Positions 16,456-23,592 of a stretch of 35,571 nucleotides of DNA are shown one piece after another. Under the pieces are notes generated by a model that worked only from the letters and a program-made list of their open reading frames with translations, was not told the DNA's origin and made no database searches. Origin of the DNA: Alteromonadaceae bacterium (GTDB lineage Bacteria > Pseudomonadota > Gammaproteobacteria > Enterobacterales > Alteromonadaceae). The DNA lies in assembly GCA_016765535.1 (NCBI GenBank), contig JAESPQ010000056.1, positions 82,685 to 118,255 on the forward strand. Direction: 5' to 3'. The translations under genes and the position numbers were made by a program. The first letter of the stretch is position 1; each line of letters starts with the position of its first letter.

Positions 16456-17091
16456 ATGGCAGGTATTGTAGATACAGCAGTTAGTTTGGATATACGGGCT
16501 GAATATTTAGCCAGCGAAGATTTAAAGCTGGCGGCATCACTGTTATATCAATCTTATCAAGATGATCCTGTTTTTATTGAAATATTTAATGGTGATAAGC
16601 CAGATTATGAACAACGTTTACGTGCTTTGATCCGTGAAGAATTAAGCATTTTTTGGCAAACTAAGCAACCTATGGTGGGGCTATATTCAGGTGAAACATT
16701 AGTTGGCGCTGCTTGTTTAAATAGTCCAGAACAAGGTGTGTTATCAGATCGTTTTTGGCACTGGCGTTTAAAAATGATGCTTAGTGCAGGTTATTTTAGT
16801 ACTAAACAAATGATTGAAAAAGAAAAAATTATCGCTCAAGCGGTGCCTTTAAATTCATATCATATGCTTTCTCTTATCGCTATTCACCCTTTACATCAGC
16901 ATCATGGCTTAGGACATTATTTAATGGCGGCAGTCAATAATATGCTTGATGAACATCCGTCTAGTGAGGGTGTGGTTGTTTACGCTACCACAGATAAATA
17001 TTTGCAATTTTTTAAAGATGTTGGGTATGAGGTTATTAAAGAACTACAAGTGGGTCGTGTTTCTGGTTCTTTAATGGTTCACAAACGTTAA
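16456..17091 (+). CDS. GNAT family N-acetyltransferase
   Basis: A 211-aa protein with a complete GNAT fold. The acetyl-CoA binding segment is MLSLIAIHPLHQHHGLGHYL (motif A, Q/H-x-x-G-x-G-like as HHGLGHYL) at about residues 136-155, followed by AAVNNMLDEHPSSEGVVVYA and a motif B-like YLQFFKDVGYEVIKE. The N-terminal part (SEDLKLAASLLYQSYQDDPV) is typical of amine acetyltransferases. The substrate is unknown. AGAGAA precedes the start. Confidence 0.85.
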   Translation: MAGIVDTAVSLDIRAEYLASEDLKLAASLLYQSYQDDPVFIEIFNGDKPDYEQRLRALIREELSIFWQTKQPMVGLYSGETLVGAACLNSPEQGVLSDRFWHWRLKMMLSAGYFSTKQMIEKEKIIAQAVPLNSYHMLSLIAIHPLHQHHGLGHYLMAAVNNMLDEHPSSEGVVVYATTDKYLQFFKDVGYEVIKELQVGRVSGSLMVHKR

Positions 17092-17110
17092 CTTTCGCTC
17101 TTTTTTTATA

Positions 17111-17317
17111 TTAAATAACATGCCTATGTACTTGGTTCAGATAAACTTGGTTGGGCTTCAGGACAATCTCCTGCATTGTCGAATAATACCATCTATGTAA
17201 CGTAGTCCATCAATCCATGTCATTTACTCTGCCTTTGACGACATAAATGTCGACCTACAGAATAATTACCGAATTAAATAAGGGCTCCTGAGTTATCTGC
17301 ATAGGCATGTTAAATAA
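17111..17317. mobile_element. MITE-like element with terminal inverted repeats and 8-bp duplication
   Basis: A 191-bp core (17119-17309) begins with CATGCCTATG and ends with the inverse CATAGGCATG. It is flanked on both sides by the direct repeat TTAAATAA (17111-17118 and 17310-17317), as expected for a target-site duplication. It encodes no protein. A related, diverged copy of its left and middle part occurs at 35282-35440, with blocks such as GGGCTTCAGGACAAT and TTTGACGACATAAATG in common. It is therefore a dispersed non-autonomous repeat; the transposase that moves it is not in the window. Confidence 0.7.
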
Positions 17318-17343
17318 ATAGCGTATTATGGTGTAAATATTTA

Positions 17344-17382
17344 GCGTTTTAGTTAGGGTAATTTATACCCTAACTAAAATGC
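17344..17382. repeat. 17-bp stem hairpin of unknown role
   Basis: GCGTTTTAGTTAGGGTA (17344-17360), loop ATTTA, and TACCCTAACTAAAATGC (17366-17382) pair at 17 positions with a single G-T. No U-tract follows on either strand, so it is not a standard terminator. It lies between the MITE-like element and the csrB1 upstream box. Confidence 0.6.
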
Positions 17383-17479
17383 GAGAATAGTTTTTAAACC
17401 ATTTGTTTGTTATTTACACTAGCAAGTCATCATTAGTTACTATCCTTCAAATTATTAAAAAAACTATCTCTTGTGTTGG

Positions 17480-17497
17480 TGTGAGATATCTCTCACA
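17480..17497 (+). promoter_or_regulatory. UvrY/GacA-type box upstream of csrB1
   Basis: The 18-bp near-palindrome TGTGAGATATCTCTCACA matches the known upstream activating site for UvrY/SirA/VarA/GacA (consensus near TGTGAGAGATCTCTTACA). Its centre is 176.5 bases before the inferred RNA start at 17665, the long distance usual for csrB and rsmZ genes. Confidence 0.85.
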
Positions 17498-17549
17498 TTA
17501 TTGTAGGATATTATGCTTTTTACTTTGCTTTAATCTTACTTTTTTATTA

Positions 17550-17562
17550 TAAATTGTTGATA
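17550..17562 (+). promoter_or_regulatory. IHF-like site upstream of csrB1
   Basis: TAAATTGTTGATA fits the IHF consensus YAANNNNTTGATW at every position. It lies between the UvrY-type box and the core promoter (-115 to -103), where DNA bending would bring the distant activator to RNA polymerase. The second RNA gene has a near match at the same offset. Confidence 0.6.
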
Positions 17563-17652
17563 TTAAATGTTTTTATATTTTTATTTTTGTTGTTGTTTGT
17601 TTTGTTAAATTATTTTTTAATTATAGCTACTTCGTTAAATAACGTTTTAATC

Positions 17653-17665
17653 TATTATTACCTTG
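17653..17665 (+). promoter_or_regulatory. csrB1 core promoter, -10 box and inferred start
   Basis: TATTAT (17653-17658) is followed six bases later by the G of GTCAGGACG. The second gene shows TATTAT, six bases, then GTCAGGACGG, so the start is placed at this shared G (17665). The -35 region is weak, as expected for an activator-dependent promoter. Confidence 0.65.
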
Positions 17666-18201
17666 TCAGGACGACATGAGGACATTGCTAGGACAAGCTA
17701 TATCTATCAGGGGGCTGATAGTTATTAAGGAAAATAAAGATACGGAAATAACATTATGGATAATGTGTGGTAGGGATACTAAGACGGGATGCATAGATAA
17801 AATGGATTTTATTAGGACAAAGCAATAAGGATAAAGCTAAAATGGATTTTATCAGGATAATTTTTAAGGGACTAAATGCACGGAGCACATTAAGGAAAGA
17901 AAGGTTAACGGAATAACCGTTGAAATATGGATGTTAGCTAAGGACGACGTTTAATTGTTTAAGGATAAACATTAATTATAGCGATTTTATATCATTATAA
18001 TTAAAGCTAGGAGCGCTACGCATGTTTAGGATAATGTGCAATCTAGGATGGATAAAAGGACAATATATGGAAATATTATCAGCAGTAAGGGATAACTCTG
18101 CAGGACGACTTTTATGGATAAAATTGTAATACTAAATTTATGCAGGATGCATTAGTTTTAAGCTAGATATGAGAAACGCGACTCGATGAGTCGCGTTTTT
18201 T
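17665..18201 (+). ncRNA. csrB1: CsrB-type CsrA-sequestering small RNA, copy 1
   Basis: A 537-nt transcript unit without ORF, running from an inferred start after TATTAT to a strong terminator. By eye it contains about 30 GGA motifs, mostly AGGA or TGGA, spaced every 10-25 nt. Many sit in the loop of a short hairpin, the preferred CsrA binding form: ACATTATGGATAATGT (17751-17766), GGTTAACGGAATAACC (17903-17918), GTTTAAGGATAAAC (17957-17970) and ATGCAGGATGCAT (18140-18152). This is the structure of CsrB/CsrC/RsmZ RNAs, which bind many CsrA dimers and relieve CsrA control of carbon flux, motility and biofilm. The upstream UvrY-type and IHF-like sites agree. In E. coli csrB also lies close to truC, which here is about 4 kb downstream. 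It is longer than E. coli CsrB (about 370 nt). Confidence 0.88.
18174..18201 (+). terminator. Rho-independent terminator of csrB1
   Basis: An 11-bp perfect stem AAACGCGACTC (18174-18184), loop GAT, GAGTCGCGTTT (18188-18198), continuing into a T-tract. It closes the GGA-rich region and differs in sequence from, but parallels, the csrB2 terminator. Confidence 0.93.
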
Positions 18202-18715
18202 ATTTGAGCGTTTATTTTTAAAATTTTATTTTAAAAATAACTTACTGCTGATCATCGGCTTTCGTCATATTTATACCAATCCCCGCATAAATATTTTCTC
18301 TGTCTGCTGATTAAAATAAATAATAGCTGCGTTGTTTTCAATCGCAATAACGGGCTATTACTCAATAAAATGCCATTCTCTCGCTCATTTTTCCTAGATA
18401 ATCATTGATCATTTACTTATCTGAAAAAGTATTTTTTAATCTGAGCGAGTTAATTCTCCGTTGTTTGCGGCGTTTGTAAGTTAGGCTAGCCTATCTAGTT
18501 GACGGCAGCTCTTTAAAAAAAGATGCGAACCTACATTTAACGTCATAATATACCTATACTCAAACAACCATTAATAAAAAGAGGTGCCTTGATCATGATT
18601 CGCTCAGTCGTCCTGAAACTCGCATCTTCAAGTAGCTTGGGTATATACTCGTGTAGCGAATTTGAGCTAAAACAAAAAGCCTTGGCACGGGGGAGTTAAT
18701 TATCACTAGTTTAGC
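18202..18715. other. 514-nt spacer between the two RNA genes, with dispersed repeat sequence
   Basis: No ORF and no GGA clustering. It begins with a 12-bp AT-only inverted repeat (18212-18240) and holds the inverted pair CTCGCTCA/TGAGCGAG (18380-18387, 18442-18449), both of unknown role. From 18563 to 18648 it contains a repeat that recurs inverted at the window end. The spacer therefore looks like inserted repeat material between two once-adjacent genes. Confidence 0.6.
18563..18648 (+). repeat. dispersed repeat B, copy 1
   Basis: 86 nt matching the reverse complement of 35441-35526 with five mismatches by hand alignment, including ATCATGATTCGCTCA and TCGTCCTGAAACTCGCATCT. Such identity between non-coding sites 17 kb apart shows a recently mobile or gene-converted repeat family. 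Confidence 0.85.
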
Positions 18716-18733
18716 TGTGAGACATTTCTCACA
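18716..18733 (+). promoter_or_regulatory. UvrY/GacA-type box upstream of csrB2
   Basis: TGTGAGACATTTCTCACA, an 18-bp near-palindrome with the same TGTGAGA/TCTCACA half-sites as the csrB1 box. It lies exactly the same distance (185 bases from its first base) before the inferred RNA start. Confidence 0.85.
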
Positions 18734-18785
18734 TAACTGTACGATATATTGTTATTTTGAGTCGTTATCTTACCAATGAAAATTT

Positions 18786-18798
18786 TTAGTTGTTGATT
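18786..18798 (+). promoter_or_regulatory. IHF-like site upstream of csrB2
   Basis: TTAGTTGTTGATT matches YAANNNNTTGATW with one mismatch and lies at -115 to -103, the same offset as the csrB1 site. Confidence 0.5.
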
Positions 18799-18863
18799 TT
18801 TAATGTTTTATTTTTATATTGCGTTGTTTGTAAAAATTAAAAGTAAAAACTATTGTTTTTCAT

Positions 18864-18901
18864 TTGTCATTTTATTGCATTATTTCGCTATTATTAATTT
18901 G
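18864..18901 (+). promoter_or_regulatory. csrB2 core promoter
   Basis: TTGTCA (18864-18869) is a possible -35 box, 19 bases before TATTAT (18889-18894). The inferred start is G18901, six bases after the -10, in GTCAGGACGG shared with csrB1. The long spacer suits an activated promoter. Confidence 0.6.
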
Positions 18902-19446
18902 TCAGGACGGCAAAGCTTATTAAGAAATATTTAATGGATATGAATATAAGAAGGATATAAAAGGAATTTCAACGAAGGATCGTTTAAAGAATTTACTTAG
19001 GATGAGTAAAAGCATAGGGATGAAACGACCAATGGAATGGTTAATGGACAATAACTTAAATAAGCGTACAACAATGGATGTTAATAGCTAGCGAAGGAAG
19101 CTATTGTTAGTAAAGGACTGCTAACACCATAGGAATGGGCTATATAAAGTATATTTTAAAGGATTAAAGGAATAGTAAAAAAGGATTTTGTTATGGATAA
19201 CGCAATATTATGGAATTTTGATCAGGATGATCGCAAGGGATAGCATATTATAGGGCGTCAATTGCGTACATTAGGATAGTGTACAGCCTAGGAAGGGCAA
19301 AGGATGATAAATGGAGTTATCAACAGTGTTAGGATGATACTGAGGACATCGTTTTAAGGGGGTTTTAAGGATGAAAGACAGAAACGAATTAATGCAGGAT
19401 GCATACATGTAATATAAAAACGCGATCGTTTGATCGCGTTTTTTTT
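18901..19446 (+). ncRNA. csrB2: CsrB-type CsrA-sequestering small RNA, copy 2
   Basis: A 546-nt unit with no ORF and about 28 GGA motifs by eye. Several are shown in hairpin loops, such as CCATAGGAATGG (19128-19139), GATCAGGATGATC (19220-19232) and ATGCAGGATGCAT (19392-19404). The last is identical to the final hairpin of copy 1. Outside the first ten bases, the last GGA hairpin and the terminator the two RNAs share little linear sequence, so they are diverged paralogues that have kept motif density, length and promoter layout. It should act with copy 1 to titrate CsrA. Several gammaproteobacteria carry two to four CsrB-like RNAs, but usually at separate loci. Confidence 0.87.
19417..19446 (+). 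terminator. Rho-independent terminator of csrB2
   Basis: An 11-bp stem AAAACGCGATC (19417-19427), loop GTTT, GATCGCGTTTT (19432-19442), followed by more T. It ends 40 nt before the 3' end of the convergent membrane-protein gene and may serve both. Confidence 0.93.
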
Positions 19447-19489
19447 ATATATTAACTGGAATAAAGTCATTTGTTAATTTAAAGTTATA

Positions 19490-20683
19490 TTAATAATTTA
19501 CTTGCTCTGCATATTTACTATTTTTATTTAATGCAGCTTGGCTACCTTTTAATGAAAACTTAAAGTCACAGATAGTAAAATTGCCACGAAAAGCAATCGC
19601 TTGTAGTAATTTCTGTGTGTCTAAAGGGGAAAAATTAGCATAATGGTTTATGTTATTTTCAACCCTGACGGTTAACGTTCTAAATGTTTCACCTTTATTA
19701 AAGTGAATTAGCTGACAACTATCATCACCTTTCGCGTTAATAAGTGACCACTCTTGGGTCGCGCTAGGCTGATCTGCTTGCCAATGAATGATTAAACCGC
19801 CATATTGATTAAAAAACAAGGTAAAATTATCAGGCATATCGAGCTTTTTTGTGCGTTCAAAGTATATGAAATCATTAGGTTTTATGAGCTTAACAGAATG
19901 AGTTGCTTTATTTGGGCTATTAAAGTTAGTTGATTGGTGAATATTAAAAATAATTAATAGACTTAACAATATAGCCATCAATATTAAGTTTATTTTTTTA
20001 TATTTAAAGATATATTGACGTATAGTCTCGCCTAAATCTGCTTTTGTTGTTTTATTAGTTGAACTTGTTGTTTTCGTTACTTGTTCTGTTTGTGTGGTGC
20101 TTGTCTGCTCTTGAATAAAGCCCGTTTGTTCATGTTTTGTCTTTTCAAATTCGTTTTTTTCAAATGTAGCACTTATATTTTGTTCATTAGCGCTAAATAC
20201 AGGTTCAATTCTAACTTGTTGGTGCTCAATGTTGCTGTTTTTATAAGCGGATAAATTGTAGCGAGATAAATCAATGGGACCTTTATAGCCCCAATGATAT
20301 TTTTGATTATTTTTACTTTGATTTTTACTTTGATTTTTACTTGGGTAAGTGAGTAATAATGCGGATAAGGTTGCAGGAATTAATAATAATAAATCAATCA
20401 CACCAAGAGTAATAAATATTATCGCTAACCCTGTTAATAAGTAGGTGATGACAGCAATGGCTAGCCAGTTGTTGTTTAAATTAGCATCTTTTAAACGGCG
20501 TAACGCGCTCATGGTTGAAAAATATGCTGAAATAAATAACACCATGAGAGCTAAAAATTTATGATCAGTTGTACTATTAATGAATAAAAAACTAATATAA
20601 CTAATGCAGTTAATCAGTAAAAAGCGTAAACGATTATCACAACCTTGTTTACATAATAAGGTATTTAAAAAAAGCAAAGACAT
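19490..20683 (-). CDS. membrane protein with DUF805-like N-terminus, 397 aa
   Basis: Not firmly recognised. The N-terminal 115 residues hold about three to four membrane helices around SALRRLKDANLNNNWLAIAV, which resembles the R-R-L-H-D segment of DUF805 proteins. A polar, low-complexity cytoplasmic linker follows (about residues 118-228, rich in Gln, Asn, Lys, Thr). It includes SKNQSKNQSKNN, encoded by three tandem 12-bp repeats at 20309-20344. A single helix (about 231-247) then leads to a C-terminal domain of about 150 aa, probably periplasmic, with two Cys that could form a disulfide (DDSCQLIHF; FTICDFKF). It starts 8 nt after the DUF3301 gene, so it is the last gene of a three-gene operon. 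Function unknown. Confidence 0.75.
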   Translation of the reverse strand: MSLLFLNTLLCKQGCDNRLRFLLINCISYISFLFINSTTDHKFLALMVLFISAYFSTMSALRRLKDANLNNNWLAIAVITYLLTGLAIIFITLGVIDLLLLIPATLSALLLTYPSKNQSKNQSKNNQKYHWGYKGPIDLSRYNLSAYKNSNIEHQQVRIEPVFSANEQNISATFEKNEFEKTKHEQTGFIQEQTSTTQTEQVTKTTSSTNKTTKADLGETIRQYIFKYKKINLILMAILLSLLIIFNIHQSTNFNSPNKATHSVKLIKPNDFIYFERTKKLDMPDNFTLFFNQYGGLIIHWQADQPSATQEWSLINAKGDDSCQLIHFNKGETFRTLTVRVENNINHYANFSPLDTQKLLQAIAFRGNFTICDFKFSLKGSQAALNKNSKYAEQVNY

Positions 20684-20691
20684 TCCTAACG

Positions 20692-21015
20692 TTAATGTAA
20701 GTCTATAATATTATTATTAATGCGATAAGCGGGTAATTGCACATCTACTAGCTTTAAGCCGTGTAAAATCATCACGCCTTGATAACTTGCTTCACCATCA
20801 CTACTAAATTCAACATCAAAAATACTCAACCAGTAAATACCAAGCTGTTTATTAAATCGCAATCGACTTGAACGGCGAGCAATGGCGATGTATTGTAAAT
20901 TTTCTTTTTTACAATAATTTGTTGCTTGTTTTCTCGCCGCTTCGGCTATTTTTCGTAAATAAATAAAGTACCAAAGCACTAAAAAAAACGCGAGTAAAAT
21001 ATAAATATTTTCCAA
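20692..21015 (-). CDS. DUF3301 family membrane-anchored protein, 107 aa
   Basis: One N-terminal transmembrane helix (about residues 5-22) is followed by a soluble domain with the family pattern ARKQATNYCKKENLQYI, ARRSSRLRFNKQLGIYWLSI, FDVEFSSDGEASYQGVMILH. DUF3301 proteins are found in Vibrio, Shewanella and relatives next to DUF3549 and truC, as here. No activity is known. The gene is one base from the DUF3549 gene and 8 nt from the following membrane-protein gene, so it is part of one operon. Confidence 0.82.
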   Translation of the reverse strand: MENIYILLAFFLVLWYFIYLRKIAEAARKQATNYCKKENLQYIAIARRSSRLRFNKQLGIYWLSIFDVEFSSDGEASYQGVMILHGLKLVDVQLPAYRINNNIIDLH

Positions 21016-21016
21016 G

Positions 21017-22078
21017 TTATGCCCTTAATTGATTAAATAATTGTCCAATAGCTTGCGCTAATGCATCGCTTCTATTGGGTTGACGCATACAAGTAAATAA
21101 CATGGGTCTTATTGCTGGTATTGCAATAAGATCTTTAAAAATAGCGGTAAATAGCGTGTTATCTTGGGCTTGAATTAGTTTTTCTAAAAAGCACATTAAT
21201 AAATCACTTTCTTGCAAGGAAAACCAGCAACGAGTTGCTATAACGATAAGTAAATCATCATCTAATGTACTTGGTTTTAAAAGTAATTGACTAATTAATA
21301 CTTTAACTTGTACATGAGTGCTAGAGGTAGCTAGAGCTCGTAATAAATGTTGTTGTAATAGACCATTTTCTGTATTGCTATTAAAGCATGTAATTAATGC
21401 ATTAATCAATTCAAGTGATAGTGATTGATTTTCTAATGCTCCGCATAAAGGTAATAATACCTGTTCAGGAAAGTGGGCTAAATTTTGCGCTAATAGTTGT
21501 GCATTATTATCTTGCTTTAATCGAGCGCTAATATCAGCAATACCTTGAATAGCAACATCATGCCAATTATCCCAGCCTAAAGTACCGTTAATATAATCAA
21601 CACATTGTTGATAATGTTGGCTTGGCGCTTGTTTTAACTCAACTTTTATAATGCTATTTATTGCAGCTAATTTATACTGTGCGGGGGTAAAATGATAAGG
21701 ATTACTTTTTAACAATTCTTCTTGTTGTACCGTCGGTGTTAACGTTAAATCATTTTTACTATGCTTACTATTTATCTCTAACCCTAATGCTTCAACAATA
21801 ATCTCAATAAAATGATTTTGTGCACCTTGGTTTAATAAACCACGTTCATCAATAGGAATTTTTACAAACCATAAATAGGGCTCTGCTGATTTTTTTTGCC
21901 AAAAAACAATGGCTATGCAAGCATGGCCTTGCGAAGGAAAAGGATAAGGTAGTTGATTTAATTCAATTTTACTAAAGTTATTTTTACTGATTTTTGTGAT
22001 GACCCTACCAATATCATAAATTCTAAATTGTGAATCAGACAGGGAGAGGAGTGCAGAAATGGTATCAATAGTGCTCAT
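21017..22078 (-). CDS. DUF3549 family protein, 353 aa
   Basis: A soluble protein with an N-terminal beta-rich part (residues 15-85; DSQFRIYDIGRVITKISKNN and EPYLWFVKIPIDERGLLNQG) and a long alpha-helical, HEAT-like C-terminal part. The N-terminal pattern F-R-x-Y-D-x-G-R is characteristic of DUF3549. Function unknown. First gene of the DUF3549-DUF3301-membrane protein operon, divergent from truC with about 100 nt between starts. Confidence 0.82.
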   Translation of the reverse strand: MSTIDTISALLSLSDSQFRIYDIGRVITKISKNNFSKIELNQLPYPFPSQGHACIAIVFWQKKSAEPYLWFVKIPIDERGLLNQGAQNHFIEIIVEALGLEINSKHSKNDLTLTPTVQQEELLKSNPYHFTPAQYKLAAINSIIKVELKQAPSQHYQQCVDYINGTLGWDNWHDVAIQGIADISARLKQDNNAQLLAQNLAHFPEQVLLPLCGALENQSLSLELINALITCFNSNTENGLLQQHLLRALATSSTHVQVKVLISQLLLKPSTLDDDLLIVIATRCWFSLQESDLLMCFLEKLIQAQDNTLFTAIFKDLIAIPAIRPMLFTCMRQPNRSDALAQAIGQLFNQLRA

Positions 22079-22175
22079 AGTTGAAAATAATAGTCAAAAT
22101 AGTATTCGAATTAAGTGATCATTATAGAGATAATAGATCTGTTGATCCATTAGATTGTAAATAAAGAGTTCTACC

Positions 22176-22952
22176 TTGCCTAATTTAACTAATTTTGAAC
22201 ATACAGCGGTAACACAAATAGAAAAGCCAATACTGAATATTTTGTATCAAGATGAATATTTAGTAGCGATAGATAAACCTGCGGGGTTGTTTGTGCATCG
22301 CAGTTTTATGGATAAAAATGAAATATATTTTGCGTTGCAATTAGTACGGGATCAAATAGGGCAATACGTTTATCCCGTACATCGGCTTGATAAACCTACC
22401 TCTGGCGTTTTATTGTTTGCTTTAACTAAAGAGGTTGCTCGTCAAATGAGTGCTATGTTTAGCGATAAAACTATACAAAAAACTTATTATGCGTTAGTTC
22501 GAGGACATTTATTAGGTGATGATTTAATTGACCACCCGTTAAAAGAGAAGTTGGATAAATTAGGTGATAAAAATGTCAGTCGTGATAAACCAGCACAAGC
22601 AGCACAAACTTATTATCAATCGATAGCTACGGCGAGCTTAGCCGTTGCTTTAGGTAAATATGATAGTGTGCGTTATAGCTTAATTAAATTATTACCAAAA
22701 ACTGGACGCCGTCATCAAATTCGCCGCCATTTAGCGCATTTACGCCATCCAATTATTGGTGATATTAACTATGGTGATAATAAACAAAATCCATTTTTTA
22801 TTCAGTATTTTGGCTTTAAGCGTTTAATGTTAATTGCCAAGCAATTAGATTTTGTTCACCCCGTTACAGGAGAACAGGTCAATATCTCTGTTGAGTTTGA
22901 TCAACAATGGCAAAATATTTTTAAACAGTTAGATTGGTTAGTTGAAGGATAA
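22176..22952 (+). CDS. truC: tRNA pseudouridine(65) synthase TruC
   Basis: Converts U65 of tRNA to pseudouridine. The 258-aa protein has the RluA-family catalytic motif HRLDKPTSGVLLF with Asp72 as the nucleophile, the opening ILYQDEYLVAIDKPAGLFVH, and LLPKTGRRHQIRRHLAHLRHPIIGD. The start is a TTG with AAAGAG eight bases upstream. There is no ATG before the conserved core, so a non-AUG start is likely and the exact N-terminus is uncertain. Its location close to the CsrB genes recalls the truC-yqcC-csrB neighbourhood of E. coli. Confidence 0.92.
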   Translation: MPNLTNFEHTAVTQIEKPILNILYQDEYLVAIDKPAGLFVHRSFMDKNEIYFALQLVRDQIGQYVYPVHRLDKPTSGVLLFALTKEVARQMSAMFSDKTIQKTYYALVRGHLLGDDLIDHPLKEKLDKLGDKNVSRDKPAQAAQTYYQSIATASLAVALGKYDSVRYSLIKLLPKTGRRHQIRRHLAHLRHPIIGDINYGDNKQNPFFIQYFGFKRLMLIAKQLDFVHPVTGEQVNISVEFDQQWQNIFKQLDWLVEG

Positions 22953-22982
22953 ACAAATTTATCGTCGAGAGTTTTGTTTATC
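22948..22982. terminator. possible terminator between convergent truC and lipoprotein genes
   Basis: GATAAACAAA (22948-22957) and TTTGTTTATC (22973-22982) form a 10-bp stem with a 15-nt loop, spanning the ends of the two convergent genes. The stem is AT-rich and the loop is long, so the activity is doubtful. Confidence 0.3.
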
Positions 22983-23352
22983 GAGGAGCACCAATAAAGA
23001 CTGAATTTTGATCTTGATAAATTAAGTCGCTGTATGCATAAATTTGTTCTACATTGCGTTTATCGTTTTGACGGTCACCACGAATACTAACATAGCTAAC
23101 TTGCGGATATTGCGAGGCAAGAGTGTCTTGATCGTGAGCAAAGCCAAGCATCATTTGTTGATCTTCTGGTAATGGGCGGTTAAGTAATGAAAATAATAAT
23201 TCTCTGTCTGAGTAAAACGATTTTTTTTCAACCGAAAATTTATTGGTGTATATCGACTTATTAGCCTGTTCTGCGGTACTGCTACAGGCGCTAACAAAGA
23301 GAACTAAAAATAGTAGACTAAAAAATTTATTGATATGGTTAAGCTTGCTCAT
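22978..23352 (-). CDS. small lipoprotein of unknown function, 124 aa
   Basis: The signal sequence MSKLNHINKFFSLLFLVLFV ends in lipobox VSAC (Cys23), so the protein should be lipid-anchored in the envelope. The mature part (SVEKKSFYSDRELLFSLLNR; EDQQMMLGFAHDQDTLASQY; VSYVSIRGDRQNDKRNVEQI) has no recognised domain. The open frame extends five codons upstream to 23367, but the ATG at 23352 gives a normal signal peptide and is preferred. It is convergent with truC and probably transcribed alone. Confidence 0.7.
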   Translation of the reverse strand: MSKLNHINKFFSLLFLVLFVSACSSTAEQANKSIYTNKFSVEKKSFYSDRELLFSLLNRPLPEDQQMMLGFAHDQDTLASQYPQVSYVSIRGDRQNDKRNVEQIYAYSDLIYQDQNSVFIGAPR

Positions 23353-23539
23353 AAATTTACAGATCATTAATGCGACTTAATATAGATAGAGCAAGTCTTG
23401 TTCCAATGCGTTTATTGTTTTTTATCTATTTGAATTTATTATATTTAATCTGTTTCCATGTGCTTTTTTGACATTTTTTAATGGTGTGTGATCGTTAAAT
23501 TAATATGTGTCAAAAAAACATCAGTGCTACAATTAAGAT

Positions 23540-23563
23540 AAAGAAAAGGAGGCCAAGCCTCCT
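23540..23563 (-). terminator. Rho-independent terminator after dapD
   Basis: Read on the minus strand: AGGAGGC, loop TTG, GCCTCCT, then TTTTC. A 7-bp GC-rich perfect stem (arms 23547-23553 and 23557-23563) about 30 nt after the dapD stop. Confidence 0.85.
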
Positions 23564-23592
23564 AAATGTTAAAGCCTAATTATCTAAAAGAT

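Larger units (their letters stand above)
17092..17664. other. non-coding region before the first CsrB-type RNA
   Basis: 573 nt without a credible ORF. In order it holds a MITE-like element with an 8-bp target duplication, a 17-bp hairpin, an 18-bp UvrY/GacA-type box, an IHF-like site and the promoter of the first RNA gene. Each is listed separately. Confidence 0.8.

Noticed and set aside
18212-18240. AT-only 12-bp inverted repeat as a second terminator of csrB1
   Set aside because: It consists only of A and T, lies after the strong GC-rich terminator, and such repeats arise easily in this composition.
17665-19446. CRISPR-like or satellite repeat array suggested by the recurring AGGA motif
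   Set aside because: The repeated unit is only three to five bases, the spacing is irregular, there are no conserved long repeats, and each block has a promoter and terminator. CsrA-binding RNA explains it better.
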